Shown here: positions 50,644 to 59,294 of the stretch, in pieces
Layout of the letters: each line of letters starts with the position of its first letter
How positions within the stretch are numbered: the first letter of the stretch is position 1
DNA from: Janibacter endophyticus
Lineage (GTDB): Bacteria > Actinomycetota > Actinomycetes > Actinomycetales > Dermatophilaceae
DNA: 64,000 bases
Assembly (NCBI RefSeq): GCF_016888335.1
Contig: NZ_JAFEJG010000004.1
Span: forward strand, 2,046,001-2,110,000
Direction of reading: 5' to 3'
Made by a program: the position numbers and the translations under genes
Notes under the pieces: generated by a model
What the model saw: only the letters and a program-made list of their open reading frames with translations
What the model was told of the DNA's origin: nothing
Databases searched by the model: none

Positions 50644-52382
50644 CAAGGATCCTTTCCCTTACTCACGAGTCTACCAGGGAGTGACTGCCAGGCACCACGA
50701 ACGAGCCGCGACCCGCCGAGGAGCAGGAATCCCGCAATCAGGACGTCAAGAGCGACCAGCAGGGCGTAAGCCGTAGGCGAGCTGTCCGGCGCGAGGTTCG
50801 GCTTCTCTCGCAGGCGCCACAACTCCAGGAAGTCCCCCCGGAAGACGAGGTCCGCGCCGGGGACGTATCTGGCACGGTCAGCATCGTCGGCGTATACCAG
50901 GACGTGGGAGATGCCTAGAGCAGCGAGGCCACCTGCCCAGCGGCCCGGACTCTCCTGAAGAACCTGCCCGACCGCCTCAGCGCGCGGGTTCTCACCTTCC
51001 ACGGCGATGTCTCCGACGAGAAGGGAACCGGAGCCCACGACGTCGATATCGAACCAGCGAGAGGCTGGGTCGTACACGGGGCGACCATGCGACCACGAGA
51101 ACTCCCGGTACGACCGCCATGGTGTCGTGACCAGGCTGCCGGGCGCTCCATCCACCAGACGCGCGACACGGTCGAAATCCGTCGGGTAGGCCACCGGAGC
51201 AAGGGTGCGCCAGACCACGGGCGTTCCGTCAGGCACCAGCACGATCGGCAGGACCAGGGTGACGGCAGCGACAGTCGTGCTGAGGACCTGAAGTTGCCGT
51301 GACGTCCAGCCGAGCAGCAGGTCGGAGGTCTTGGCGACCGCGAGCACCGCCGGAACGACGAACCACGCGAGCCACTTCTGCGAGTCGCGGAGGAGTCCTG
51401 TGCCGGGGACTGTTTCGATCATCCACGCGAGGCCCCTGGCACCCAAGGGGAACGAGCTGATCGATGCGAGCGCCAGTCCGGCAAGGCCCAAGAGTGCCAG
51501 CGGCATGGTGTGTGGCCATCGGTCGCGAGACCGAACTGCGTGCACCATGACCGTCAGGATGCTGAGCACGATCACGGCTGACGTGAGATGGCCGTACAGC
51601 CCAGCGCGACTCCCCGGCACGCTCAGTCGGTCCCAGACCCCGCCGAGACCGAGGAGGGTCCAGAGCACGCCACCCGGGCGCTCGCTCCGGGCTGCGAACG
51701 CGGCGACGCCCTCGGGGTCTGAGAACGCTCCCGCGCTGCTGAGGAGTCCGGGGATGACCCACGGTAGTTGTGCGACAAGCGCCATGGCGCGAACGATCCA
51801 GCGGTCCGGATCGCGCCACAACATCACGACAGCGGCAACTCCTGTCAGCAGTCCACCTGTCGGCGTCAAGGCACCCAGACCAATCCAAGGCCCGACAGCT
51901 CGACCGCGCCCCCCAGACAGACGCCAGGTCGTCAGCGCTTGCGCGACGCAGCCCCACAGCCCTGCGTAGCCAAGCAGGAGCGCCCACTGCCCCAGCGCGA
52001 GGCGCTCGATGACAAACGGGTTCCATACCGCCAGGACGGTGCAGAGCACTCGTGGCAGGAGAGGCAGGTGGCGTGCGGCTCGACCGGCCGCCAGAGCGGC
52101 GAGACAGAGACCCCCGACCACCGCGAGACGAGAGAGGATCTCACCCCCGGTCACTGTGTCGAGAATTGCTACCACCGCGTCGAGGGGGACTGCTCTCGGA
52201 GCATCGGACGTCAGACCTACGGCCTGCGGGCTCAACGGCAGGTCAGGGGTGAAGACCATGTCCTTGGCCAACGGGTAGCCTCGGTCGGCAAGCAACGGCC
52301 ACGTGAGAAGTGCGACCGTGAGCATGGCGGCGCCCATAACGACCGCCGTGTCTCGGGTCGCGCGCCACGTACCTGAGCTCAC
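50643..52382 (-). CDS. Polytopic GT-C-like membrane protein paired with the DUF2613-like protein
   Basis: A 579-residue protein (a few less if a later start is used) with about ten helices up to residue 400, a soluble domain (WRSYREFSWSHGRPVYDP through ALGISHVLVYADDADRARY) and a final helix. The helix layout, an acidic first loop (KDMVFTPDLPLSPQ) and the coupled DUF2613-like gene suggest a relative of the AftD-type arabinofuranosyltransferases, though it is less than half AftD's length. The GTG at 52382 has GAGGGG six bases upstream. Function is inference. Confidence 0.7.
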   Translation of the reverse strand: MSSGTWRATRDTAVVMGAAMLTVALLTWPLLADRGYPLAKDMVFTPDLPLSPQAVGLTSDAPRAVPLDAVVAILDTVTGGEILSRLAVVGGLCLAALAAGRAARHLPLLPRVLCTVLAVWNPFVIERLALGQWALLLGYAGLWGCVAQALTTWRLSGGRGRAVGPWIGLGALTPTGGLLTGVAAVVMLWRDPDRWIVRAMALVAQLPWVIPGLLSSAGAFSDPEGVAAFAARSERPGGVLWTLLGLGGVWDRLSVPGSRAGLYGHLTSAVIVLSILTVMVHAVRSRDRWPHTMPLALLGLAGLALASISSFPLGARGLAWMIETVPGTGLLRDSQKWLAWFVVPAVLAVAKTSDLLLGWTSRQLQVLSTTVAAVTLVLPIVLVPDGTPVVWRTLAPVAYPTDFDRVARLVDGAPGSLVTTPWRSYREFSWSHGRPVYDPASRWFDIDVVGSGSLLVGDIAVEGENPRAEAVGQVLQESPGRWAGGLAALGISHVLVYADDADRARYVPGADLVFRGDFLELWRLREKPNLAPDSSPTAYALLVALDVLIAGFLLLGGSRLVRGAWQSLPGRLVSKGKDP

Positions 52383-52431
52383 CAGAGTCCCCTCTCGGCC
52401 GTGCGTTGATTACGCAAGGAAGGAGTCAACC

Positions 52432-53142
52432 ATGCCTTCGTCGCGAGCTATCCCAAGCTTCGAGGAGGCATGGCCGCGCATCGCGGAAATCCCCGGATGG
52501 CTGACTCTTGATCAAGCCCGCGAGCTGTTCAGGCTCGCGCGAGAGGGCGCCACGGACATCGTCGAGATCGGCTCCCACCAGGGGAGATCTACCGTGACCT
52601 TGGCGCTAGCAGGCGATGGCCGGGTCACTGCCGTCGATCCCTTCATCACCGCAAGGCTGTTCGCCGGACCGAGTGTTCGATCCTTGCTGCTGCGCAACCT
52701 CGCGGCGGCGGGCGTGCGTGAACGGGTGGACGTGGTGACCACCACAAGCGCAGACGCATTCTCGCGCTGGCCCTCCTCCAGAACCGTCGACCTTGTGTAC
52801 GTCGACGGGAAGCATGATGTCGCAAGCCTGCTCCGTGACCTTCGATGGGCCGTGCACGTGCGGCCGGGCGGCTACGTCGTCGTCCACGACGCCTTCTCCT
52901 CCGTGGGCGTGACTGTTGGGATGCTCCTCCTGCTTCCGGTGGCCCGGCGGCTTGCACTCACCCATCGAGTTGGTTCGTTGGCGGTGCTGAGAGTGCGTCC
53001 GCCCACCTTGCGCGAAAGGTTGCGCATCGTCATTCACCTCCCCTGGTTCACCCGAAACGTGATGATCAAGCTCCTCCTGCGAGCCGGGTTGACCAACGTC
53101 ACAGCCAGGCTGGGACACACCGGCATCTACGATCCCTACTGA
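52432..53142 (+). CDS. Class I SAM-dependent methyltransferase (Methyltransf_24 type)
   Basis: A 236-residue protein with motif I DIVEIGSHQGRSTVTLALA near residue 42, an acidic motif VTAVDPF, and VDLVYVDGKHDVASLLRDL through GGYVVVHDAF, typical of Methyltransf_24 enzymes in polysaccharide clusters. The ATG at 52432 has AAGGAAGGAG upstream. It precedes the flippase gene by 16 nt and probably methylates a sugar of the island's glycan; substrate unproven. Confidence 0.83.
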   Translation: MPSSRAIPSFEEAWPRIAEIPGWLTLDQARELFRLAREGATDIVEIGSHQGRSTVTLALAGDGRVTAVDPFITARLFAGPSVRSLLLRNLAAAGVRERVDVVTTTSADAFSRWPSSRTVDLVYVDGKHDVASLLRDLRWAVHVRPGGYVVVHDAFSSVGVTVGMLLLLPVARRLALTHRVGSLAVLRVRPPTLRERLRIVIHLPWFTRNVMIKLLLRAGLTNVTARLGHTGIYDPY

Positions 53143-53146
53143 TAAG

Positions 53147-53152
53147 TAGACT
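53147..53152 (+). promoter_or_regulatory. -10 hexamer of the flippase gene, leaderless start
   Basis: TAGACT ends 6 nt before the GTG at 53159; it begins 5 nt after the methyltransferase stop. Confidence 0.45.
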
Positions 53153-53158
53153 CTGCTG

Positions 53159-54454
53159 GTGCTTCATCGTCTGCGTGGGCTAGCCAGATCGGCCATCATC
53201 GCCGGCGGCGTCATGATCATGAACATCACCACCTACGGCCTGACACTGGTGGCAGCACGGGCGTTGGGGCCGGAGGACTTCGGTGAGTTCTCGGCCGTCC
53301 TGGGCGCACTCATCATCCTCAACGTGTTGTCCCTCGGACTGCAGTCCACCGCAGCGCGCAGGATCGCCCACCATCCCGGAGCCCAGGCTGAGACCACCCT
53401 GCAGGTCCTCCGGGTGACATTGCTCTGCGCTGTGGGCGTCGGCGCGATCGGCGCCGCCCTCGCGCCATTGACCGCTCGGGTGCTAGAACTCCAGTCACCG
53501 CTCACCGCGGTGGCGTTGGCGATCGCCGCAGCGCTCCTCACCGTGATGGGCGGAGTGGCCGGGGTCCTCCAGGGGGAGGAGCGATGGCTTCCCCTGGGGC
53601 TCGTCTACACCTCGATGGGGGTGTCTCGTCTCCTAGTCGGCATTGGTGCAGTGCTCATTGCGTCCACGGCCTTGAGCCTCGCAGCGGCCGTCGCCGCTGC
53701 GGCAGCGGTCCCAGTCGCTGTCGGCTTCACGGCGCTGCGCAGGACAGGAACCGTAGGGGCGCGTTCCCCTGAGGGCGCCGAGCCCGACGACCTGCCTGAG
53801 CACAGCCTTTGGCGGGAGGTTGCCCATAACTCCCACGCCCTCCTGGCCTTCTTCACGCTGTCCAACATGGACATCGTCGTGGCACGGTCCTTGATCCCGG
53901 ACGGGGAGGCAGGCTTGTACGCAGCTGGGCTGATCCTCACCAAGGCGGTGCTGTTCTTCCCGCAGTTTGTCGTGGTCGTAGCTTTCCCGAAGATGGTTAA
54001 GAGGGCTGCTGGCCGTCGGACAGACATTCTTGGTCTCTCCGTCGTCGGCCTCCTCGGACTCTGTGCAACAACCCTGGTCGCTCTGGCCCTCCCCCTGGCG
54101 CTCGAGTTCGTGGGGGGCGGCCAATATCATGAGATCGAGAGGAGTTTGCCCCTCTTCGCCATGGTTGGCACGGTGCTGGCCATGACCCAGCTCCTGGTCT
54201 ACAGCGCCATCGCTGGTAGGCACCCTCGCGCAGTGTGGCTGCTCTGGGCTGGAGCGCTGGCCTTCCTCGCGCTCGCTACGACCGCAGACACGGCACTGGA
54301 GCTGCTGCACAGCAAGCTTGCTCTTGATGTCGGGCTGCTCCTCGTCCTCGCCGGCTATGTCCTCACCGCACCGAAGCCTGAGGTAGAGGCGCACACCTAC
54401 GATCCCGTGCTGATCGAGGACACCGCATCTCCAGAGCAGCCGCCTGTCCGGTAG
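53159..54454 (+). CDS. Oligosaccharide flippase (Wzx/MOP superfamily)
   Basis: A 431-residue protein with about twelve hydrophobic helices. The opening SAIIAGGVMIMNITTYGLTLVAARALGPEDFGEFS is the usual Wzx/RfbX start, with LGLQSTAARRIA following. It would flip the lipid-linked glycan made by the island's transferases across the membrane. A soluble acidic tail follows the last helix. It ends 12 nt before the converging polA gene and marks the island's right border. Confidence 0.88.
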   Translation: MLHRLRGLARSAIIAGGVMIMNITTYGLTLVAARALGPEDFGEFSAVLGALIILNVLSLGLQSTAARRIAHHPGAQAETTLQVLRVTLLCAVGVGAIGAALAPLTARVLELQSPLTAVALAIAAALLTVMGGVAGVLQGEERWLPLGLVYTSMGVSRLLVGIGAVLIASTALSLAAAVAAAAAVPVAVGFTALRRTGTVGARSPEGAEPDDLPEHSLWREVAHNSHALLAFFTLSNMDIVVARSLIPDGEAGLYAAGLILTKAVLFFPQFVVVVAFPKMVKRAAGRRTDILGLSVVGLLGLCATTLVALALPLALEFVGGGQYHEIERSLPLFAMVGTVLAMTQLLVYSAIAGRHPRAVWLLWAGALAFLALATTADTALELLHSKLALDVGLLLVLAGYVLTAPKPEVEAHTYDPVLIEDTASPEQPPVR

Positions 54455-54466
54455 AGGTATGGCGGG

Positions 54467-57148
54467 CTAGTGCGCGGCGTCGTGCCAGGACCGGCCCGAC
54501 CCCACGCTGACTTCGAGCGGGACGTCCATCTCGACGGCGGCTCCCATCTCGTCCCGGAGCAGCTGCTCGACCCGGTCCCGCTCCCCCGCCGCCACCTCGA
54601 CGACGAGCTCGTCGTGCACCTGCAGCAGCACCCTCGACGCGAGCGACTGCTCCCGCAGCGCCGCATCGACCCGGAGCATCGCGACCTTCATGACGTCCGC
54701 GGCCGAGCCCTGGATCGGCGCGTTGAGGGCCATCCGCTCGGCCATCTCGCGCCGCTGCCGGTTGTCGCTCGTCAGGTCGGGCAGGTACCGCCGCCGCCCG
54801 AGCATCGTCTCGGTGTAGCCAGTGGCACGCGCCTGGGCGACGACGTCCTGGAGGTAGTCGCGCACTCCCCCGAAGCGCTCGAAGTACTCCTCCATCAACC
54901 CCTTCGCCTCGCCCGTGCTGATCCCGAGCTGCCGCGAGAGACCGAAGGCCGACAGGCCGTAGGCCAGGCCGTAGCTCATCGCCTTGACCTTGCTGCGCAT
55001 CTCGGGCGTGACGTCAGCCGGGTCGACCCCGAAGACCCGCGACCCGACGAAACGGTGGAGGTCCTCCCCCGACCGGAACGCCTCGATGAGCCCGTCGTCG
55101 CCGGAGAGGTGCGCCATGATGCGCATCTCGATCTGGCTATAGTCCGCGGACATGAGGCACTCGTACCCGTCACCGACGACGAAGACCTCGCGGATCCGAC
55201 GCCCCTCCTCGGTCCGGATCGGGATGTTCTGCAGGTTGGGGTCGGTGGAGGACAGACGACCGGTCGCGGCGATCGTCTGCATGTACGTCGTATGGATGCG
55301 GCAGTCGTCCGAGACGGAGCGCAGCAGCCCCTCGACGGTCACCCGCAGCTTCGCGGCGTCACGGTGCCGGAGCAGCGCCTCGAGGAAGGGGTGCTCGGTC
55401 TTGGCGTAGAGATCGGCGAGCGCCTCCGCGTCGGTCGTGTAACCCGTCTTGGTACGCCGCGTCTTGGGCAGCCCGAGCGTCTCGAAGAGGACGACCTGGA
55501 GCTGCTTGGGAGAGCCGAGGTTGATCTGCTCGTCCCCGATCGCGTCCCAGGCGTCCTCCTGCGCCTGCGCGACCTGGTCCGCGAAGTGGGCCTCGAGCGT
55601 CGTCAGCGCCTCGAGGTCGGCCGCGATGCCGGCGCGCTCCATCCCCGCGAGTACGGCGACGAGGGGCATCTCGACGTCTCGGAGCAGGCCCGTGCCACCG
55701 GTCCGCTCGACCTCAGCGAGGAGGATCTCCGCGAGCTCGACGACGGCCCGGGCCCGGACCATGGAGTCCTGGGAGGCCTCGTCCTCGTCGGCGGAGAAGT
55801 CGAGCAGGCCCTGGTCCGCCGGCGCCGCACCGGCACCCTCGACCCGCAGCTCTCGGCCGAGGTGGCGCACGCTGAGGTCCCCGAGGTCGTAGGAGCGCTG
55901 GTCCGGCTTGACGAGGTAGGCCGCGAGGACGGTGTCGACCTCGACCCCGTCGAGCAGCCAGCCCCGCTCGCGCAGCGCGTGCATCGGCCCCTTGGCGTCG
56001 TGCAGCGCCTTGGGCCGCCCAGGGTCGGCGAGCCAGGCCACCAGCGCCTCGTCGTCCTCCGGGGCGAGCTCGGTGACGTCGAGGGCGGCCGCGGCACCCT
56101 CGACGGTGGACAGGCCGATCGAGACGACCTCGCCGCTGCCCCTCCCCCAGGACCCGACGACGTCGACGCCGACGAGGCGACCGGCCGGCGCGTGCTCCTC
56201 GAGCCAGGCCGCCACCTCGCCTGCCCCGAGCACGCTGCCGTCGATCTCGAGCCCCCCGCTCACCTCGGTCTCGCCGGTGTCGAAGGTCTCGAAGAGCCGG
56301 TCGCGCAGGACCCGGAACTCCAGGCTGTCGAAGAGGGTGTGCACGGCCTCGCGGTCCCACTGGCGACGCTCGAGGTCAGCCACCGAGGCGCCGACAGGCG
56401 CGTCGGTGAGGAGCCGGTTGAGCCGCCGGTTGCGCAGCACGCCGTCGAGGTGGGCGCGCAACGACTCGCCGGCCTTGCCCTTGATCTCGTCGACGTGGGC
56501 CACGACGCCGGGCAGGTCGCCGTAGAGGCCGATCCACTTGGCGGCCGTCTTGGGACCCACCCCGGGGACCCCGGGGAGGTTGTCGCTGCTCTCACCGACG
56601 AGTGCGGCGAGGTCGCTGTACCGCTCGGGCGGGACGCCGTACTTCTCCGTGACGGCGGCGGGCGTCATGCGCGCGAGGTCGGAGACGCCCTTGCGGGGGT
56701 AGAGGACCGTCGTCGTCGCGTCGACGAGCTGGAGGGTGTCGCGGTCACCGGAGCAGATGAGCACCTCCATACCCTCCTCGCGACCCTGCGTGGCCAGCGT
56801 GGCGATGATGTCGTCCGCCTCGTACCCGTCGAGCTCGACGTGGGCGATGCTCAGCGCGTCGAGCACCTCCTTGAGGAGCGAGATCTGGCCGCGGAAGGCG
56901 CTCGGGGTCTCGGACCGGCCGGCCTTGTACTCCGCGTACTCCTCCGACCGGAAGGTCTGCCGGGAGACGTCGAAGGCCACCCCGACGTGCGTCGGCTCCT
57001 CGTCACGCAGGACGTTGATGAGCATCGCGGTGAAGCCGTAGACGGCGTTGGTGTGCTGCCCGGTGCTCGTAGAGAAGTTCTCCGCCGGCAGCGCAAAGAA
57101 CGCGCGGTAGGCCAGGGAGTGCCCGTCAAGGAGGAGAAGTCGGCTCAC
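54467..57148 (-). CDS. polA: DNA polymerase I, proofreading domain degenerate
   Basis: An 893-residue polymerase. N-terminal 5'-3' exonuclease (LLLLDGHSLAYRAFFALP; GYEADDIIATLA), a middle domain at about 300-480, and the C-terminal polymerase with motif A SADYSQIEMRIMAHL, motif B RSKVKAMSYGLAYGLS and motif C QVHDELVVEV. In the middle domain the D-x-E of exonuclease motif I is replaced (VGVDVVGSWG), so 3'-5' proofreading is probably absent, as in other actinobacterial PolA. The GTG at 57148 lies 7 nt after TAGGGT. Confidence 0.96.
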   Translation of the reverse strand: MSRLLLLDGHSLAYRAFFALPAENFSTSTGQHTNAVYGFTAMLINVLRDEEPTHVGVAFDVSRQTFRSEEYAEYKAGRSETPSAFRGQISLLKEVLDALSIAHVELDGYEADDIIATLATQGREEGMEVLICSGDRDTLQLVDATTTVLYPRKGVSDLARMTPAAVTEKYGVPPERYSDLAALVGESSDNLPGVPGVGPKTAAKWIGLYGDLPGVVAHVDEIKGKAGESLRAHLDGVLRNRRLNRLLTDAPVGASVADLERRQWDREAVHTLFDSLEFRVLRDRLFETFDTGETEVSGGLEIDGSVLGAGEVAAWLEEHAPAGRLVGVDVVGSWGRGSGEVVSIGLSTVEGAAAALDVTELAPEDDEALVAWLADPGRPKALHDAKGPMHALRERGWLLDGVEVDTVLAAYLVKPDQRSYDLGDLSVRHLGRELRVEGAGAAPADQGLLDFSADEDEASQDSMVRARAVVELAEILLAEVERTGGTGLLRDVEMPLVAVLAGMERAGIAADLEALTTLEAHFADQVAQAQEDAWDAIGDEQINLGSPKQLQVVLFETLGLPKTRRTKTGYTTDAEALADLYAKTEHPFLEALLRHRDAAKLRVTVEGLLRSVSDDCRIHTTYMQTIAATGRLSSTDPNLQNIPIRTEEGRRIREVFVVGDGYECLMSADYSQIEMRIMAHLSGDDGLIEAFRSGEDLHRFVGSRVFGVDPADVTPEMRSKVKAMSYGLAYGLSAFGLSRQLGISTGEAKGLMEEYFERFGGVRDYLQDVVAQARATGYTETMLGRRRYLPDLTSDNRQRREMAERMALNAPIQGSAADVMKVAMLRVDAALREQSLASRVLLQVHDELVVEVAAGERDRVEQLLRDEMGAAVEMDVPLEVSVGSGRSWHDAAH

Positions 57149-57155
57149 GCGCCTA

Positions 57156-57161
57156 ACCCTA
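57156..57161 (-). promoter_or_regulatory. -10 hexamer of polA, leaderless start
   Basis: TAGGGT, then 7 nt, then GTG at 57148. The divergent thioesterase gene uses TAGGCT at 57192-57197 with a leader of about 30 nt. Confidence 0.5.
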
Positions 57162-57232
57162 GGCGGTGGCAAGGACAGCACCACCCGGCTCTAGGCTGAC
57201 CCCGATCTGCCAGCCCTCTCGAGGAGTACGAC

Positions 57233-57682
57233 GTGACCGACCCCCTGAGCGACCTGCCTCCCCTGACCGACGAGGACCGTCAGCGCCTCAACGCCTCAAG
57301 CGTCGGCACTCTCGTCGAGCGGATGGAGATCGACATCCTCGCGGCGAGCGCGGAGAAGGTCGTGGCACGCATGCCCGTCCAGGGCAACACCCAGCCCTAC
57401 GGCCTGCTCCACGGGGGCGCCTCCGTCGTCCTCGCCGAGACCCTGGGCTCCATCGGGTCGGCGCTCCACGCCGGACCGGACCGCATCGCGGTGGGGCTCG
57501 ACATCAACGCCACGCACCACCGCGCGGCCACGAGCGGGCATGTCGTCGGCGTCGCCACGCCGCTCTCGCTCGGCCGGTCGGTCGCCGCCTGGGAGATCGT
57601 CGTCACCGACGACCAGGGCCGCCGCGTGTGCACCTCGCGGATCACCTGCATGCTGCGCGACGTGCCCCCCGGCCAGGGCTGA
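57233..57682 (+). CDS. Hotdog-fold thioesterase (PaaI type)
   Basis: A 149-residue enzyme with the PaaI/4HBT core: NTQPYGLLHGGASVVLAETLGS, in which the HGG and the following glutamate are the catalytic elements, then LDINATHHRAATSGHVVGVA. It hydrolyses acyl-CoA thioesters; the natural substrate is unknown. GTG at 57233 has GAGGAG upstream. It is divergent from polA, as in other actinobacteria. Confidence 0.9.
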   Translation: MTDPLSDLPPLTDEDRQRLNASSVGTLVERMEIDILAASAEKVVARMPVQGNTQPYGLLHGGASVVLAETLGSIGSALHAGPDRIAVGLDINATHHRAATSGHVVGVATPLSLGRSVAAWEIVVTDDQGRRVCTSRITCMLRDVPPGQG

Positions 57683-57686
57683 GCCG

Positions 57687-58499
57687 GTGTTCGTCGGTGC
57701 AGGCACCGCCCTCAACATCGTCACCGTCATCGCCGGCGCGCTCCTCGGCATGCTCATCGGAGGCCGGCTGCCCGAGCGCACCAGGTCGGTCGTCACCGAC
57801 TGCCTCGGGCTCGTCACGCTGCTCATGGCGGCGCTGTCGGCCATCGAGGTGACGAGCAGCGACCTGTCAGGGGCCACCGGGCGAGGCGCGCCGGTGCTCA
57901 TCGTCCTCGGCTCGCTGCTCATCGGGTCGATCATCGGCTCGTTGCTGCGGATCGAGGAGCGGCTCGAGTCCCTCGCGGGGGCGATCCAGGGCTGGGTGGG
58001 GTCCCGACGATCGTGGACCGCTGCCATGACCGCCGCGGGCGAAGGGGATGCCGCCGGGTCGCCGAGCGACGTGCCGGAGATCGACGCCAAGGAGCGGTTC
58101 ATCGAGGGCTGGCTCACCGCCAGCCTGCTCTTCTGCGTGGGTCCGTTGACGATCCTGGGGACCCTGGACGACGGCCTGGGCCGGGGCATCGACAAGCTTG
58201 CGCTGAAGTCCGTGCTCGACGGCTTCGCCGCCCTGGCCTTCGCCTCGACCTTCGGCATCGGGGTGCTCTTCTCGGCGGTGAGCGTCCTCGTCGTGCAGGG
58301 CGGGCTCACCGTGCTCGGCGTGGCGCTGGGATCGATCTTGCCCGACCCGCACATCGCAGCGCTGACCGCCACGGGCGGCCTCGTGCTCGTGGGCATCGCC
58401 TTCCGCCTGCTGCGGATCCGGGACATCCCGGTCGGCGACATGCTGCCGGCGCTGATCGTCGCGCCGCTGCTCACGCAGCTGGTCATCAGCCTCGGCTGA
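57687..58499 (+). CDS. DUF554 family membrane protein
   Basis: A 270-residue protein with about seven hydrophobic helices: GTALNIVTVIAGALLGMLIGGRLP at the start, LIVLGSLLIGSIIGSLLRIEERLE and FIEGWLTASLLFCVGPLTILGTLDDGL in the middle. These match DUF554, a family of unknown transport function. The GTG at 57687 is 5 nt after the thioesterase stop. Its stop codon directly abuts the stop of the converging pdtaR gene, with no base between. Confidence 0.88.
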   Translation: MFVGAGTALNIVTVIAGALLGMLIGGRLPERTRSVVTDCLGLVTLLMAALSAIEVTSSDLSGATGRGAPVLIVLGSLLIGSIIGSLLRIEERLESLAGAIQGWVGSRRSWTAAMTAAGEGDAAGSPSDVPEIDAKERFIEGWLTASLLFCVGPLTILGTLDDGLGRGIDKLALKSVLDGFAALAFASTFGIGVLFSAVSVLVVQGGLTVLGVALGSILPDPHIAALTATGGLVLVGIAFRLLRIRDIPVGDMLPALIVAPLLTQLVISLG

Positions 58500-59102
58500 T
58501 CAGGATTTCTCCATGCCCGCCACGACGGCGTCGGCGACCTCGCGCATGCCCATCCGGCGGTCCATCGCCGTCTTCTGGATCCACCGGAAGGCCTCGGCCT
58601 CGGAGATCTTCAGCTTCTTCATGAGGACCCCCTTCGCCTTCTCGACGGCCTTGCGGGTCTCGAGCCGCTCGCCGAGGTCGGCGACCTCGGACTCGAGGGC
58701 CTTGAGCTCGGCCCAGCGCGAGGACGCCACCTCGATGGCCGGGAGGACGTCGGAGGCGCTGAAGGGCTTGACGACGTAGGCCATGACTCCCGCGTCCCGA
58801 GCCCGCTCGACGAGCTCCTTCTGGCTGAAGGCGGTGAGCATGATCACCGGGCAGATCCGCTGGGTGCCGACGGCCTCGGCGGCGGCGAGGCCGTCCATGA
58901 CGGGCATCTTGATGTCGAAGATCGCGAGGTCGGGGCGCAGCTGCTCGGCGAGCGCGACGGCCTGCTGCCCGTCGCTCGCCTGGCCGACGACGTCGTAGCC
59001 CTGCTCGGCGAGCATCTCGGCGAGGTCGGTGCGGATCAGCGCCTCGTCCTCCGCGATGAGGATGCGCAGGGGGGTGCCCCCGGGGGTGCTGTCCGTCGTC
59101 AT
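58500..59102 (-). CDS. pdtaR: ANTAR-domain response regulator, PdtaR type
   Basis: About 200 residues. A receiver domain (LRILIAEDEALIRTDLAEML, phospho-acceptor Asp in AIFDIKMPVMDGL, switch Lys in YVVKPF) joined by a helix to a C-terminal ANTAR RNA-binding domain (KAKGVLMKKLKISEAEAFRWI). In M. tuberculosis PdtaR is phosphorylated by PdtaS and binds RNA. No kinase gene is adjacent here. I chose the ATG at 59102 for its GAGG; an in-frame ATG at 59126 adds eight residues. Confidence 0.92.
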   Translation of the reverse strand: MTTDSTPGGTPLRILIAEDEALIRTDLAEMLAEQGYDVVGQASDGQQAVALAEQLRPDLAIFDIKMPVMDGLAAAEAVGTQRICPVIMLTAFSQKELVERARDAGVMAYVVKPFSASDVLPAIEVASSRWAELKALESEVADLGERLETRKAVEKAKGVLMKKLKISEAEAFRWIQKTAMDRRMGMREVADAVVAGMEKS

Positions 59103-59177
59103 CGTCTCTGCCTCACTCGTCGTCATCGAAGGCCCGTCGCCGGGCCCTGATCGTCAGCGGTGGTGGACCGCGTCACG

Positions 59178-59260
59178 TGCCGGGAGCGGGACTCGAACCC
59201 GCATGCCCTTGCGGGCAGAGCATTTTGAGTGCTCCGTGTCTGCCATTCCACCACCCCGGC
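59178..59260 (-). tRNA. tRNA-Leu (anticodon CAA)
   Basis: On the minus strand an 83-nt cloverleaf: acceptor GCCGGGG pairing with CTCCCGGC and discriminator A, anticodon stem GAGCA/TGCTC around loop CTCAAAA (anticodon CAA), a long class II variable arm, and T-arm GGTTCGAGTCC. No CCA is encoded. It reads UUG codons and lies between pyk and pdtaR. Confidence 0.95.
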
Positions 59261-59294
59261 GGGGCTACGTCAGCATATCCGGGGCCGGCGAGGG

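Noticed and set aside
54470-57199. 909-codon plus-strand frame antisense to polA
   Set aside because: GC-driven shadow; composition unlike any protein family I know.
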